DNA of 64,000 nucleotides from Phycisphaerales bacterium (lineage in GTDB: Bacteria > Planctomycetota > Phycisphaerae > Phycisphaerales > UBA1924), in contig JAEPOJ010000002.1 in assembly GCA_017642965.1 (NCBI GenBank), positions 62,001 to 126,000 on the forward strand. Reading direction: 5' to 3'. A program made the position numbers and the translations under genes. Positions 53,647-63,140 of this stretch are shown one piece after another. Each line of letters starts with the position of its first letter. The first letter of the stretch is position 1. A model generated the notes under the pieces. The model saw only the letters and a list, made by a program, of their open reading frames with translations, searched no databases and had not been told where the DNA came from.

Positions 53647-55047
53647 ATGGGAATCGGGAAAGCACTGGTGGCCACCGCCATCGGCATCGGCGTTTTGGGT
53701 GGGATCGGCTTCGTTGTCTACAAGTCCCCGATCGGGCAACAGCTCGTCAATCGCGGGAATCAGGATGAGGCCGGCATCCCCGTGATCATGGAGCCGATCA
53801 CGTTCGGCGATCTCGAACGCACGGTCTCGGCCCCCGGCTCGATCGAGCCCAAACGCCTCATCAACATCTCGTCGCAGGTCTCCGCCAAGGTCCTCGCGCT
53901 CCCCTTCGAGGAGGGCGAGCAGGTCAAGAAGGGCGACGTGGTCATCCGCCTCGATCCTCAGGACCTCGTGGCCGCGCTCGATGCTGCCAAGGCCGGGCTC
54001 GCCGGTCAGGAGGCATCGCTGGGCGGCGCCGAGGCCGCGCTCATCAATGCACGACTCAGCTATGAGCGCCTCCAGCAGCTCAACGAGACCGGAGACGCGA
54101 CCAAAGCCGAGCTCGACGCCGCGGAGGCGTCCTTCCTCCAGGCCCAGTCCAATAAGCAGGTCCTCATCCACCAGATCGAGCAGGCCAAGGCCCAGATCGA
54201 GCGCGCCCAGAAGGACCTCGACAACACCACCATCACCTCGCCGATCGATGGCGTCATCACCTCGCTCAACGCGGAAGAGGGCGAGACCGTCATCGTCGGC
54301 ACGACCAACAACCCGGGCTCCGTCATCATGGAGATCGCCGACCTCTCGCAGATGCTCCTCAAGGCGCAGGTCGACGAGGCCAACATCGCCCCGGTCGAGG
54401 TCGGGCAGGACGCGAAGATCTTCATCAACGCCTATAGCGACCGCGAGTACGACGGCAAGGTGCAGAAGATCGCCCTCAAACGCCAGGTCGCCGCGGACGG
54501 CACCGGCACCTTCGAGGTCGAGATCCTGATGGACCTGACCGAGGGCGAGACGCTCTATTCGGGGCTCAGCGCCTCGACGGACATCGTGGTCGAGCACTTC
54601 TACGACGCGATGATCGTGCCCTCGCAGGCCGTCGTCGATCGGCGGATCGAGGAGCTCCCGGAAGAGATCAAGACCGGCAACGAGCTGATCGATCTCAACA
54701 AGACATTCACCCGCGTGGTCTACCGCGTAGTAGACGGCAAGACCGTCGCTACACCGGTCACTGTTGGCCCCTCCGACCTCACGCAGACCGTGATCACCGA
54801 GGGGCTCAGCCGCGACGACGTGATCGTCACCGGCCCGTTCCGCGTGCTCGTGGACCTCAAGCACGACCGTGCGGTCCGTGACGAGAAGGAAAAACCGAAT
54901 CCGGCCGCCCAATCCGATGAGGATGCGTCTGACGGGTCGACCGGAGACGAACCCGCAGCGGATGATGCATCCGCCGGCGAGAACGCCACGCCCGAGGAGC
55001 GCGAGGAGCTAACCACGAACGAGGCAACCAGCGAGGAGCAGCCCTGA
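53647..55047 (+). CDS. MacA/HlyD-type periplasmic adaptor
   Basis: A 466-residue membrane-fusion protein of a tripartite pump. It has an N-terminal membrane anchor (about residues 5-27), a lipoyl half-motif (AKVLALPFEEGEQVKKGDVVIRLD at about 75), a long coiled-coil hairpin (about 115-195), a second lipoyl half and beta-barrel domain (about 200-330), and an acidic disordered C-terminus (about 420-466). AAGGGG is the ribosome site. It starts a four-gene set with ATPase, permease and outer-membrane protein genes. Confidence 0.85.
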   Translation: MGIGKALVATAIGIGVLGGIGFVVYKSPIGQQLVNRGNQDEAGIPVIMEPITFGDLERTVSAPGSIEPKRLINISSQVSAKVLALPFEEGEQVKKGDVVIRLDPQDLVAALDAAKAGLAGQEASLGGAEAALINARLSYERLQQLNETGDATKAELDAAEASFLQAQSNKQVLIHQIEQAKAQIERAQKDLDNTTITSPIDGVITSLNAEEGETVIVGTTNNPGSVIMEIADLSQMLLKAQVDEANIAPVEVGQDAKIFINAYSDREYDGKVQKIALKRQVAADGTGTFEVEILMDLTEGETLYSGLSASTDIVVEHFYDAMIVPSQAVVDRRIEELPEEIKTGNELIDLNKTFTRVVYRVVDGKTVATPVTVGPSDLTQTVITEGLSRDDVIVTGPFRVLVDLKHDRAVRDEKEKPNPAAQSDEDASDGSTGDEPAADDASAGENATPEEREELTTNEATSEEQP

Positions 55048-55049
55048 GC

Positions 55050-55958
55050 ATGGCGGGTGATCGCAGCACCAACCCGACGATCCGCATCCGCGGGCTCAAG
55101 AAGATCTTCCGCGTGGGCGACGAGCGCGTCCGCGCGCTCGACGGCGTCGATCTGGACATCTACCCCAACGAGTTCGTCGCCATCATGGGCGCCTCGGGCT
55201 CGGGCAAGTCCACGCTGATGAACATCCTCGGGTGCCTCGATAAGCCCACCAGCGGGCAGTACATCCTCAGCGGCCACCCCACGCACAAGATGGGCATGGG
55301 CAAGCTGGCCCAGGTCCGCAACCAGGAGATCGGGTTCATTTTCCAGAGCTACGAGCTGCTCTCCCGCTCGACCGCATTGCGGAATGTCATGCTCCCGATG
55401 CTGTACTCCAAGCAGCACCTCTTCAGCGCCCGCAAGCGTGCGAAGGACGCGCTTCGGCTCGTCGGACTCGACGATCGCATGACCCACCGCCCGAACCAGC
55501 TCTCGGGCGGGCAGCGCCAGCGCGTCGCGATCGCGCGGGCGCTGGTAAACCAGCCATCGATGATCCTCGCGGACGAGCCCACGGGCAACCTGGACTCCAA
55601 GACCACCGTCGAGATCATCGACCTGTTCAAGAAGCTCCATGAATCCGGGCAGACCATCGTGATCGTGACCCATGAAGAAGACGTGGCCGGGCACGCCGGG
55701 CGGATCGTCCGTCTGCGTGACGGGCGTATCATCTCCGATCACCCATCGCACGAGGACCCGATCCACCTGGACTGGGTCAAGCGGATGAGCGAGGGCCGGG
55801 CTTCGATCACGGAGGCCGAGCTCAAGATTAATGCGAAGGCCGACGAAGAGCGCAAGCGCCGCCTCGAAGAGGAAGAGAAGAACAAACGCTCCTTCTTCTC
55901 GCTGCGCAAGTCCGAGTCCGAGCCGATCGCGAGCAACGCCGAGGAGGACAAATCATGA
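55050..55958 (+). CDS. MacB-like ABC transporter ATPase
   Basis: A 302-residue ATP-binding subunit. Walker A is GASGSGKST (about residue 42), the Q-loop FIFQSYELL (about 92), the signature LSGGQRQRVAIARAL (about 150) and Walker B ILADEPTGNLDS (about 170), followed by the H-loop VTHEED. This is the LolD/MacB type. A C-terminal extension of about 65 charged residues (after about 240) is unusual. It starts two bases after the adaptor stop and overlaps the permease by four bases, ATGA. Confidence 0.9.
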   Translation: MAGDRSTNPTIRIRGLKKIFRVGDERVRALDGVDLDIYPNEFVAIMGASGSGKSTLMNILGCLDKPTSGQYILSGHPTHKMGMGKLAQVRNQEIGFIFQSYELLSRSTALRNVMLPMLYSKQHLFSARKRAKDALRLVGLDDRMTHRPNQLSGGQRQRVAIARALVNQPSMILADEPTGNLDSKTTVEIIDLFKKLHESGQTIVIVTHEEDVAGHAGRIVRLRDGRIISDHPSHEDPIHLDWVKRMSEGRASITEAELKINAKADEERKRRLEEEEKNKRSFFSLRKSESEPIASNAEEDKS

Positions 55959-57217
55959 GGGTGCTGCTCTCCCCGGTCTTCTTCGTGATCCGCCTGCTCT
56001 GGCAGACGGTGTTCCTCGCGCTCGGGCAGGTCTGGGCGAACAAAATCCGCGCCATGCTGACCGCGCTGGGCATCATCATCGGCGTGATGGGCGTCACCGG
56101 CGTCGGGACGCTGCTCAACGCGATGGAAGACTACGTGCTCGAGCAGTTCGAGGGCATCGGCGCGAAGAAGATGTGGGTCTGGGGGCAGGTGCCCGAATCC
56201 AAACGCTCCGTCATGAGCTGGACGGATGCGAAGCTCACAACCTACGAGGCCAACCTGATCCTTGAGCACGCGACCCAGATCGAAACGCTGACGCCCGGCT
56301 GCCGAGCAAGCTGGGAGGTCGCGAATGGGAAGAAGGTCCTCCAGAGCGTCCGCGTCACCGGGATCTGGCCGACGTGGCACGAGATCGAGGACCGCCAGGT
56401 GCTCTTCGGGCGGCCGTTCTCACGCATCGACGACGCGGAGAACCGTCAGGTCTGCCTCATCAACGAGCACGGCATCGAGGAACTCAACCTCGACACGGAC
56501 CCGGTGGGCGATTACATCCTCGTTGATGGGCGCCGTTTCCTGATCATCGGGATCATCGAGACCAAGGAAGTCAGCCCCATGATGGGCGGCGGCGAGGCCC
56601 GCACCGAGCTCTACATTCCCTTTTCCACACACAAGATGATGAACCCCTACACCTGGACGGACTTCACCCTCCAGATGGTGGACTCGGAGAAATCAGAAGA
56701 TGCAAAAGCAGAGATCCGCTTCATCCTCCGCAATCACCGCGGGCTCGACCCAGATGACGAGGACACGTTCGATATGTTCGTCATCCAGAGCGCGATCGAG
56801 GACTTCAACACCATGTCCAGCTACATCACGGTGGTGCTGGCGTTCGTGGTGGGCATCTCGCTCGTGGTCGGCGGCGTGGGGATCATGAACATCATGCTCG
56901 TCTCCGTTTCAGAGCGAACACGCGAGATCGGTCTCCGCAAGGCCATGGGCGCCAAGCCGCCCGTCGTCCTCACGCAGTTCCTTGTCGAAGCGGTCGTGCT
57001 CTGCCTCACCGGTGGCCTCATCGGGATCGCGGTCGTGCAGATGCTCGTCGCCATCGTGCCGCTGATCCCCAACTCGCCCATCGAATCGCTCAGCATCCCC
57101 GCGTGGGCGATCATTGTGTCGCTGGTGTTCTCCAGCGCCGTCGGCATCATCTTCGGCATGTTCCCCGCCATCAAAGCATCCATGCTCAACCCCATCAACG
57201 CGCTCCGACACGAATGA
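55955..57217 (+). CDS. MacB-like ABC transporter permease
   Basis: A 420-residue permease of the MacB/FtsX type: an N-terminal membrane segment (about residues 25-55), a periplasmic MacB_PCD-like domain (about 60-285), and three C-terminal membrane segments (about 290-310, 345-365 and 385-405). It works with the ATPase upstream in the inner membrane. Its start overlaps the ATPase stop. The export cargo (macrolide-like drug, lipoprotein or peptide) cannot be deduced. Confidence 0.88.
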   Translation: MRVLLSPVFFVIRLLWQTVFLALGQVWANKIRAMLTALGIIIGVMGVTGVGTLLNAMEDYVLEQFEGIGAKKMWVWGQVPESKRSVMSWTDAKLTTYEANLILEHATQIETLTPGCRASWEVANGKKVLQSVRVTGIWPTWHEIEDRQVLFGRPFSRIDDAENRQVCLINEHGIEELNLDTDPVGDYILVDGRRFLIIGIIETKEVSPMMGGGEARTELYIPFSTHKMMNPYTWTDFTLQMVDSEKSEDAKAEIRFILRNHRGLDPDDEDTFDMFVIQSAIEDFNTMSSYITVVLAFVVGISLVVGGVGIMNIMLVSVSERTREIGLRKAMGAKPPVVLTQFLVEAVVLCLTGGLIGIAVVQMLVAIVPLIPNSPIESLSIPAWAIIVSLVFSSAVGIIFGMFPAIKASMLNPINALRHE

Positions 57218-57250
57218 ACCCACTCACGTGACCCGCAGCACCACACGCAC

Positions 57251-58978
57251 ATGACACACACACGCACCCGCGCCGCCGTTGCACTCGCCTCGCTCCTCCC
57301 GCTGCTCCCCGGGGGCTGCACATCCAATCCCTTCGGCAAGGACCCGCTCGATAAGCACACCATCGCGGGCCCCGAGCGTCTCCGCTCGATCAACGCGTTG
57401 ATCCTCGAGCAGCGCGAGTACGCGCCGGAACAACAACCCACCGCTGAAGAATCGCTCCAGAATGCGCGGGACCGCTTCGCAGGCGTGGAGCGGGTCGAGC
57501 TCTCGCTCGACAACGCACGCATCGCCGCGATCGCCAACAACCTCAACCTCAGCGCAACCCTGATCTCGCCCACCATCGCCGCCGAGCAGGTCTCCGAGGA
57601 AGAAGCACGCTTCGAGTCGGTCTTCACGCTGAGCGCCAGCGTCCGCGACAACGACGACGCCGTCGCCTCCGCGCTCGACAGCTCGCAGTCCACATCTCGC
57701 TCGATCACCCCGGGCATCCGCGTCCCGCTGCGAACCGGCGGCGAGCTGAGCATCAACCTCCCGATCTCGCGCTTCGAGACGGACAACTCATTCTCACTCC
57801 TGAACCCCGCGTACACATCGGACCTGAACTTCTCGCTCTCGCAGAACCTGCTCCGCGGCGCTGGCCGCCGGGCCGCGACGCACTCGATCCGTCTTGCCGA
57901 GTACAACCGCCAGATCTCCGAGGCCCAGACCAAGCTCGAAGTCATCCGCACGCTCGCTGAGGTTGATCGCGCCTACTGGCGTTTGTACGCCGCCATCCGG
58001 GCCCTCGAGGTGGTCGAACAGCAGTACAAGGTCGCCCAGGCCCAGTTCGACCGCGCCGGACGCAAAGAGCGAGCCGGGACCGGCACCGAGGTCGATATCG
58101 TCCGTGCCCAGTCCGGGCTCGCGGACCGCGCCGAGCAGATCATCCGCGCTCAGAACGATGTCTCGCTGCAGGAACGCGCCCTCAAGGCACTCCTGAACAT
58201 CGATGGGCTCGACGTCGATTCCGCGACCCACCTTGAGCCCGCCTCACCCCCCGATCCGGTGGAATACGCGTTCGATGCCCCCCACCTCGTCCGGGCGGCC
58301 CTCGACAACCGCATGGAACTGCTCGAGCTCGAGCTCAACCTCGCCCGCGACGCCGCCAACATCGCCTTCGCCGAGAACCAGGCCCTCCCGCTCGTGGCCC
58401 TCCAGTACACCTACGGCATCAACGGGCTCGGCGGCACGCTCGACAACTCGATCGACACGCTGGGGCGCAATAACTTCGAGTCCTGGTCGATCGGGCTCAA
58501 CGCCGAGATCCCCATCGGCAACGAGCAACGAAAGTCCTCGCTGGCCCAGTCGATCCTGACCCGCCTCCAGACCCTCGCCACCCGCGATGCGCGTGAGCAG
58601 GCGATCACCCGCGAGGTCTACGACGCGATCGATCAGCTCAACAGCACCTGGAACCGCATTATCGCCGCCCAGCAGGCCGTCGAGCTCAACGCCCGCGTGC
58701 TCGAGGCCGAGCAGCGCCAGTTCGACGTCGGGCGTTCCACCACCACCGACGTGCTGGACGCGGACGTGAACCTCGCGAACGCCCGCCTGAGTGAGATCCA
58801 GGCGATCGTGGAGTACCAGGTCGCCCAGATCGATCTCGCGTTCGCAACGGGCACGCTCCTCGGGCAGACCAAGGTTGATTGGGTCCCGCGCGACCCGCGC
58901 GGCGGCGATGGCGAGGCACGCGCCCGCGAGGGCGTCACGCCCTACCGGCCCGCGTCGGGCATCCTCGTGTCGCCCTGA
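57251..58978 (+). CDS. TolC-like outer-membrane efflux protein
   Basis: A 575-residue outer-membrane factor with a lipoprotein-type start (LLPLLPGGCTSN, Cys about residue 24) and two OEP halves with long coiled-coil helices (TLAEVDRAYWRLYAAIRALEVV at about 235, VYDAIDQLNSTWNRIIAAQQAVELNARVLEAEQRQFD at about 455). It closes the tripartite pump formed with the three genes upstream. The gap to the permease stop is 33 bases, so it is likely in the same transcript. Confidence 0.86.
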   Translation: MTHTRTRAAVALASLLPLLPGGCTSNPFGKDPLDKHTIAGPERLRSINALILEQREYAPEQQPTAEESLQNARDRFAGVERVELSLDNARIAAIANNLNLSATLISPTIAAEQVSEEEARFESVFTLSASVRDNDDAVASALDSSQSTSRSITPGIRVPLRTGGELSINLPISRFETDNSFSLLNPAYTSDLNFSLSQNLLRGAGRRAATHSIRLAEYNRQISEAQTKLEVIRTLAEVDRAYWRLYAAIRALEVVEQQYKVAQAQFDRAGRKERAGTGTEVDIVRAQSGLADRAEQIIRAQNDVSLQERALKALLNIDGLDVDSATHLEPASPPDPVEYAFDAPHLVRAALDNRMELLELELNLARDAANIAFAENQALPLVALQYTYGINGLGGTLDNSIDTLGRNNFESWSIGLNAEIPIGNEQRKSSLAQSILTRLQTLATRDAREQAITREVYDAIDQLNSTWNRIIAAQQAVELNARVLEAEQRQFDVGRSTTTDVLDADVNLANARLSEIQAIVEYQVAQIDLAFATGTLLGQTKVDWVPRDPRGGDGEARAREGVTPYRPASGILVSP

Positions 58979-59028
58979 CTTCTGGCGCGCAAAAATCCGA
59001 ACGATTTGAACGCGCACAAGCCCACGCG

Positions 59029-59238
59029 ATGAAGTCATTCATCGTGCGCGCCGATGTGGTACCAGTCATGGATCACGACACGAAGCAAACGACAGCAGAC
59101 CCCGCCGGGGAGCCCAAGCACGACGCCGAGCAGATCGCCGTCAGCGCTGAGGAGCTCATGGAGCTTATCCGCTCCGGGCAGGGCAGCGATGTCAACGAGC
59201 TCGTGAAACGAACGCTCCTCGACCGCCACGCGGCGTAA
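59029..59238 (+). CDS. Small hypothetical protein
   Basis: A 69-residue hydrophilic acidic protein with a predicted helical stretch (AEQIAVSAEELMELIRSGQG, about residues 33-52). Starts at 59029 or at 59068 are possible; neither has a clear ribosome site. It lies after the efflux operon and is followed by a hairpin that may terminate transcription. I recognise no family; support is moderate. Confidence 0.4.
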   Translation: MKSFIVRADVVPVMDHDTKQTTADPAGEPKHDAEQIAVSAEELMELIRSGQGSDVNELVKRTLLDRHAA

Positions 59239-59273
59239 ACACCAACCAAGCTTTCAGTTCTCCAACTGAACAA

Positions 59274-59303
59274 CAGCCGCGGGTGTTGAGCGCCCCGCGG
59301 CTG
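59274..59303. terminator. Possible bidirectional terminator
   Basis: CAGCCGCGGG (59274-59283) pairs with CCCGCGGCTG (59294-59303), a 10-bp perfect stem between convergent genes; T-tails are weak on both sides. A smaller hairpin TTCAGTT/AACTGAA precedes it. Confidence 0.4.
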
Positions 59304-59333
59304 GTGTTCATTTCGTCATGTGCCGACCGTCGA

Positions 59334-61085
59334 TTACGGGCAGCCGCTCTGGAACGCGACGAGGAACGCGGAGACATCGAAGAAGTTGAAGTCGCCGTCG
59401 CCGTTGAAATCCGCCTGCGGGTGCTGGGCCTGATACATCGTCAGGAACGCGGAGACATCGAAGAAGTTGAGGTCGCCGTCACCGTTGAGGTCGCCCGGGC
59501 AGATCAACGCGAAGATGGTGTATCGTCCCGGGGGCACATCGTTGAGGAAGGTCTCATCCCCATTGGCCCACTTGATGATGATCTCATCGGCCACGGGATC
59601 CGCCCCGATGCCGAAGTGGATGCTCAGCTCGCTCTGGCTGAGGTAGTTGCTGCCGCCGTCCATGTAGCGGAGCTGGTCGCCGCTCGCGCTGCTCAGCTCG
59701 ACACGGGTGCCGAAGCCGTTGGGCGCCAGGCCCGCGACCGCGCTGGTATCGAGATCGAGTGTGATCGAGTTGATGCCCTCACCGCTCAGGTCGTTGCGGT
59801 AGTAGCGGTGCTTCTCACGCGCCTGGATGAGCACGATCTCCTGATCGCCGTCGCCATCAAAGTCGCCGTGCACCACGCCGCGCCCCTGGCCCATGTCGTT
59901 CATGCCGCAGGTGCTGGCGATATCGACGAAGTTCGCCATGCCGTCGTTCTGGTACATGCGCGAAGGGGTCATGTCCAGGCCTGAGTTGTTCATGCCGTTG
60001 GTCGCGAAGATGTCGAGATCGCCGTCGTGGTCGATGTCCAGCGAGATCGCCCCCCAGCCCCAGTACCCGAAGTTCACGCCGCGCGCCATGGATTCCTCCA
60101 CGAACACGTGCGGCGTCGCGGTGCCCATGTACAGCATGTTGCCCGTCCCGCTGGGGGTCGGGACGCCATCGGCACCGATGCGGCTCGTGACGTACCAGTC
60201 GAAGGTCCCGTCGTTGTTGTAATCGCCGAACGAGTTGCCCATGCCGTTGGTGTCCAGACCGGTGCCGTTGGCGGGTGTCAGGTTCGTGAAGGTCCCGTCG
60301 CCGTCGTTCTGGAAATACTTGGAGGTCTCGAAGTCCGCGACGAACAGCAGCTCGGGGTAGCGATCGCCGTCCATATCAACGAAACGCGGCGCGTACCCGC
60401 GCAGGCCGGACACTCCCGTGATGTCGATATCAAGCGCGGTGAGCGTGGCATCCGTGAACGTCCCGTCGCCGTTGTTGCGGTAGAGCGAGCTGCCGCCGTA
60501 CCAGCCGGCCACCGCGAGATCGAGGTCGCCGTCGAGGTCATAGTCACCGAACGCCGGGCTCATGGCGTCCGCGAGGAACCGGTTGTTCCCCTCGCCCACG
60601 CCCGCCGTGGCCGTCACGTCGGTAAACGTGCCGTCGCCGTTGTTGCGGTAGAGCACGCTCCAGTCGTACTCGTAGCTGTCGGCGGGGCCGAGCGAGGTCA
60701 CCATCAGATCGAGCCAGCCGTCGCTGTTGTAGTCGCCGACCGCGACGCCCGAGCCCTTGTGCACGCGATCAACACCCCAGGCGGCTGCCTGATCCGTGAA
60801 GTTGCCCGAGCCGTCGTTGATATACAGATGGTCCGTCGACCCCGAGCCACCGATGATGAACAGATCCAGATCACCGTCGTTGTCGAAGTCGCCCGCGGCA
60901 CCGCCCGGCGTGAAGAACTCCACGTTGAAGTCCGTTTCCAGACTCATGTGAGGCATCCCGAGCCCGACGGCGTCCGTCTGGTCCGAAACCAGCGGATCGC
61001 CCGCGAACGCGGGACCAGCAGCGAAAACCATCGCACACATCACGCCAGACGCATACAACCGCCCGGCTCGTACATCATTGAACAT
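59334..61085 (-). CDS. Secreted FG-GAP/ASPIC protein with GC-type dockerin domain (paralogue A)
   Basis: A 583-residue exported protein with a signal peptide (about residues 10-28, ending AFAG), FG-GAP repeats with AAGDFDNDGDLDLFIIGG and GDYNSDGWLDLMVTS type cores (about 55-410), an ASPIC/UnbV domain (GFGTRVELSSASGDQ ... YLSQSELSIHFGIG, about 455-530), and two dockerin-like repeats ending in QSGCP. GGGAGAGATC precedes the ATG. The next gene upstream is a near-equal paralogue with the same layout, so the pair arose by tandem duplication. Confidence 0.82.
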   Translation of the reverse strand: MFNDVRAGRLYASGVMCAMVFAAGPAFAGDPLVSDQTDAVGLGMPHMSLETDFNVEFFTPGGAAGDFDNDGDLDLFIIGGSGSTDHLYINDGSGNFTDQAAAWGVDRVHKGSGVAVGDYNSDGWLDLMVTSLGPADSYEYDWSVLYRNNGDGTFTDVTATAGVGEGNNRFLADAMSPAFGDYDLDGDLDLAVAGWYGGSSLYRNNGDGTFTDATLTALDIDITGVSGLRGYAPRFVDMDGDRYPELLFVADFETSKYFQNDGDGTFTNLTPANGTGLDTNGMGNSFGDYNNDGTFDWYVTSRIGADGVPTPSGTGNMLYMGTATPHVFVEESMARGVNFGYWGWGAISLDIDHDGDLDIFATNGMNNSGLDMTPSRMYQNDGMANFVDIASTCGMNDMGQGRGVVHGDFDGDGDQEIVLIQAREKHRYYRNDLSGEGINSITLDLDTSAVAGLAPNGFGTRVELSSASGDQLRYMDGGSNYLSQSELSIHFGIGADPVADEIIIKWANGDETFLNDVPPGRYTIFALICPGDLNGDGDLNFFDVSAFLTMYQAQHPQADFNGDGDFNFFDVSAFLVAFQSGCP

Positions 61086-61251
61086 ATCGATCTCTCCCGA
61101 ACTCTCTAGAGACGCTCCTCCGGTATCGGCAGGAAACCCGCACCGATACCGCCCCTCTATATAGACTCCCAAAGGGTACCCGATGCAGAACGCCATTCAC
61201 AGCACAAAGTGTGCAGATGGCCCCCACGCCGTCAAAGTTATCGGGCCAGGA

Positions 61252-62973
61252 TCACGGGCACCCGCCCTGATACCCGGTCAGGAACGCGGAGACATCGAAA
61301 AAGTTGAACAGGCCGTCCCCGTTGACGTCGCCCTGCGGGTGCTGCTGCTGATAGAGGGTCAGGAACGCGCTGACATCGAAGAAGTTGAGCATCCCGTCAC
61401 CGCTGAGGTCCGCGGGGCACCCGAGTGACCGGATCGTGTACCGGCCGGGTTGCACGCCGACCAGATCGGTTCGGTCGCCGTTGGCCCAGAGGATGCTGAT
61501 ATCTGCGGACTGATCGGTCCCGATCCCGAAATGCACGCTCAGCTCACTCTGACTGAGGTAGTTGCTCCCGCCGTCCATGTATCGCTTCTGGATGCCAGAA
61601 TCGCTCGTCAGCTCAACCAGCGTCCCGAAGCCGTTGGGCGCCAGCCCGCTCACCGCGCTCGTATCGAACTCAAGCGTGATCGCGTTCGCGTCTGGCAGGC
61701 CGGCGATCTCATTGCGGTAGTACACCATTTGCTGGCGTGCGTTGAACATCACGATGTCCTGGTCGCCGTCGCGATCGAAGTCCGCGTTCAGCAGCCCACG
61801 CCCGGCGCTGCGCACGTCCATGCCGCACAGCGGCGCATGATCAGTGAAGACACCATTGCCGGTGTTGAGATACAGGATGGCGGGGTCATCCGTGAACGAA
61901 CCGTCGAACCCGTTGGTCTCATAGATATCCAGGAACCCGTCGTGGTTGATGTCGATCGAAATCACGCCCCAGCCCCAGTACCCGAAGTTGCAGCCGCTGG
62001 CGACCGAATCCTCAACGAACACGTGCGGCGTGGCCGTTGCGACGTAGAGCATGTTTCCTGAGCCGTTGGTCTGCGCGTGATTGATCCGAGAGCTGACGTA
62101 CCAATCGAAGATGCCATCGCCGTTGTAGTCACCGAACGTGTTGCCCATCCCGTTCGAGTCCAGGCCGGTGCCGTTGCCCGGCGTGTGCGATGAAAACGTG
62201 CCGTCGCCGTTGTTCACGAAGTAATGCGAGGTGTAGAAATCGGCGACCCAGAGCAGCTCGGGGTAGCGATCGCCGTCCATATCCACGAACCGCGGCGCAA
62301 AGCCCCGGTTCGCGGACAGATTCGTGTCCAGCGCCGTGGACGTCACATTGCTGAACGTCCCGTCACCGTTGTTCCGGAACAGGCGGCTCCCGCCGAGCCA
62401 CCCGGCCACCGCGAGATCGAGATCGCCGTCGAGGTCGTAATCACCGAATGCGCTGCTGAACGTATCGCCCTGAAACGCGTCCGCGATGCTGACCCCTGCG
62501 ACCGCGGTCACATCGCTGAACGTCCCGTTCCCGTTGTTGCGATACAGCACGTTGTGCCCTGATTCACGCACGCCGGGGCGCCCTAGCGAGGTAACGTACA
62601 GATCCAGATCGCCGTCGTTGTCATAATCGCCGACAGCCGCACCGGTGCCCTGGTGTGTGCGGTTGATGCCCCACGCGACGCCCTGCTCGCTGAAATGGCC
62701 CGCGCCGTCGTTGATGTACAGGCGATCAACGCCAGCGGACCCGCCGACGACGAACAGGTCTTGATCCCCATCGTTGTCAAAGTCACCGGCTGCGCCGCCG
62801 GCACCCATGAACTCGACATCGGGCCCCTGGTAGACCGTCGCGTGGATCCCATCGAGACCCACGCTGAGCGCCCGTTCTGTCACCACCGGAGGTGAAGCCC
62901 ACCCCCACGAAACGATGCCCGCGCACACGATGCCCACACACACGGCTGCACGGGCCGAATGTGCATCACACAT
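61252..62973 (-). CDS. Secreted FG-GAP/ASPIC protein with GC-type dockerin domain (paralogue B)
   Basis: A 573-residue exported paralogue of the gene at 59334, with a signal peptide (about residues 8-27, ending WAS), the same FG-GAP layout (AAGDFDNDGDQDLFVVGG at about 55), the ASPIC domain (NGFGTLVELTSDSG at about 450) and the double dockerin repeat ending in QGGCP. Identity is high in the last 150 residues and in the repeats by eye. CGAGGTC precedes the ATG at 62973. The intergenic gap to paralogue A is 166 bases, so they may have separate promoters. Confidence 0.82.
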   Translation of the reverse strand: MCDAHSARAAVCVGIVCAGIVSWGWASPPVVTERALSVGLDGIHATVYQGPDVEFMGAGGAAGDFDNDGDQDLFVVGGSAGVDRLYINDGAGHFSEQGVAWGINRTHQGTGAAVGDYDNDGDLDLYVTSLGRPGVRESGHNVLYRNNGNGTFSDVTAVAGVSIADAFQGDTFSSAFGDYDLDGDLDLAVAGWLGGSRLFRNNGDGTFSNVTSTALDTNLSANRGFAPRFVDMDGDRYPELLWVADFYTSHYFVNNGDGTFSSHTPGNGTGLDSNGMGNTFGDYNGDGIFDWYVSSRINHAQTNGSGNMLYVATATPHVFVEDSVASGCNFGYWGWGVISIDINHDGFLDIYETNGFDGSFTDDPAILYLNTGNGVFTDHAPLCGMDVRSAGRGLLNADFDRDGDQDIVMFNARQQMVYYRNEIAGLPDANAITLEFDTSAVSGLAPNGFGTLVELTSDSGIQKRYMDGGSNYLSQSELSVHFGIGTDQSADISILWANGDRTDLVGVQPGRYTIRSLGCPADLSGDGMLNFFDVSAFLTLYQQQHPQGDVNGDGLFNFFDVSAFLTGYQGGCP

Positions 62974-63140
62974 CACGACCTCGCCACGCAATATATAGGT
63001 TCGATCGTGACCCCCACGATCCCCCACCGGCGTTTCCACCGGCAGACTTAATGTAGCGGATTGTGAGCCGCGATGGAAGTTCTATTCTGATGCGAAGTGT
63101 GTGAATCTTGGTGTGGGCCGGCCTCGGCTGAGAACCGGCC

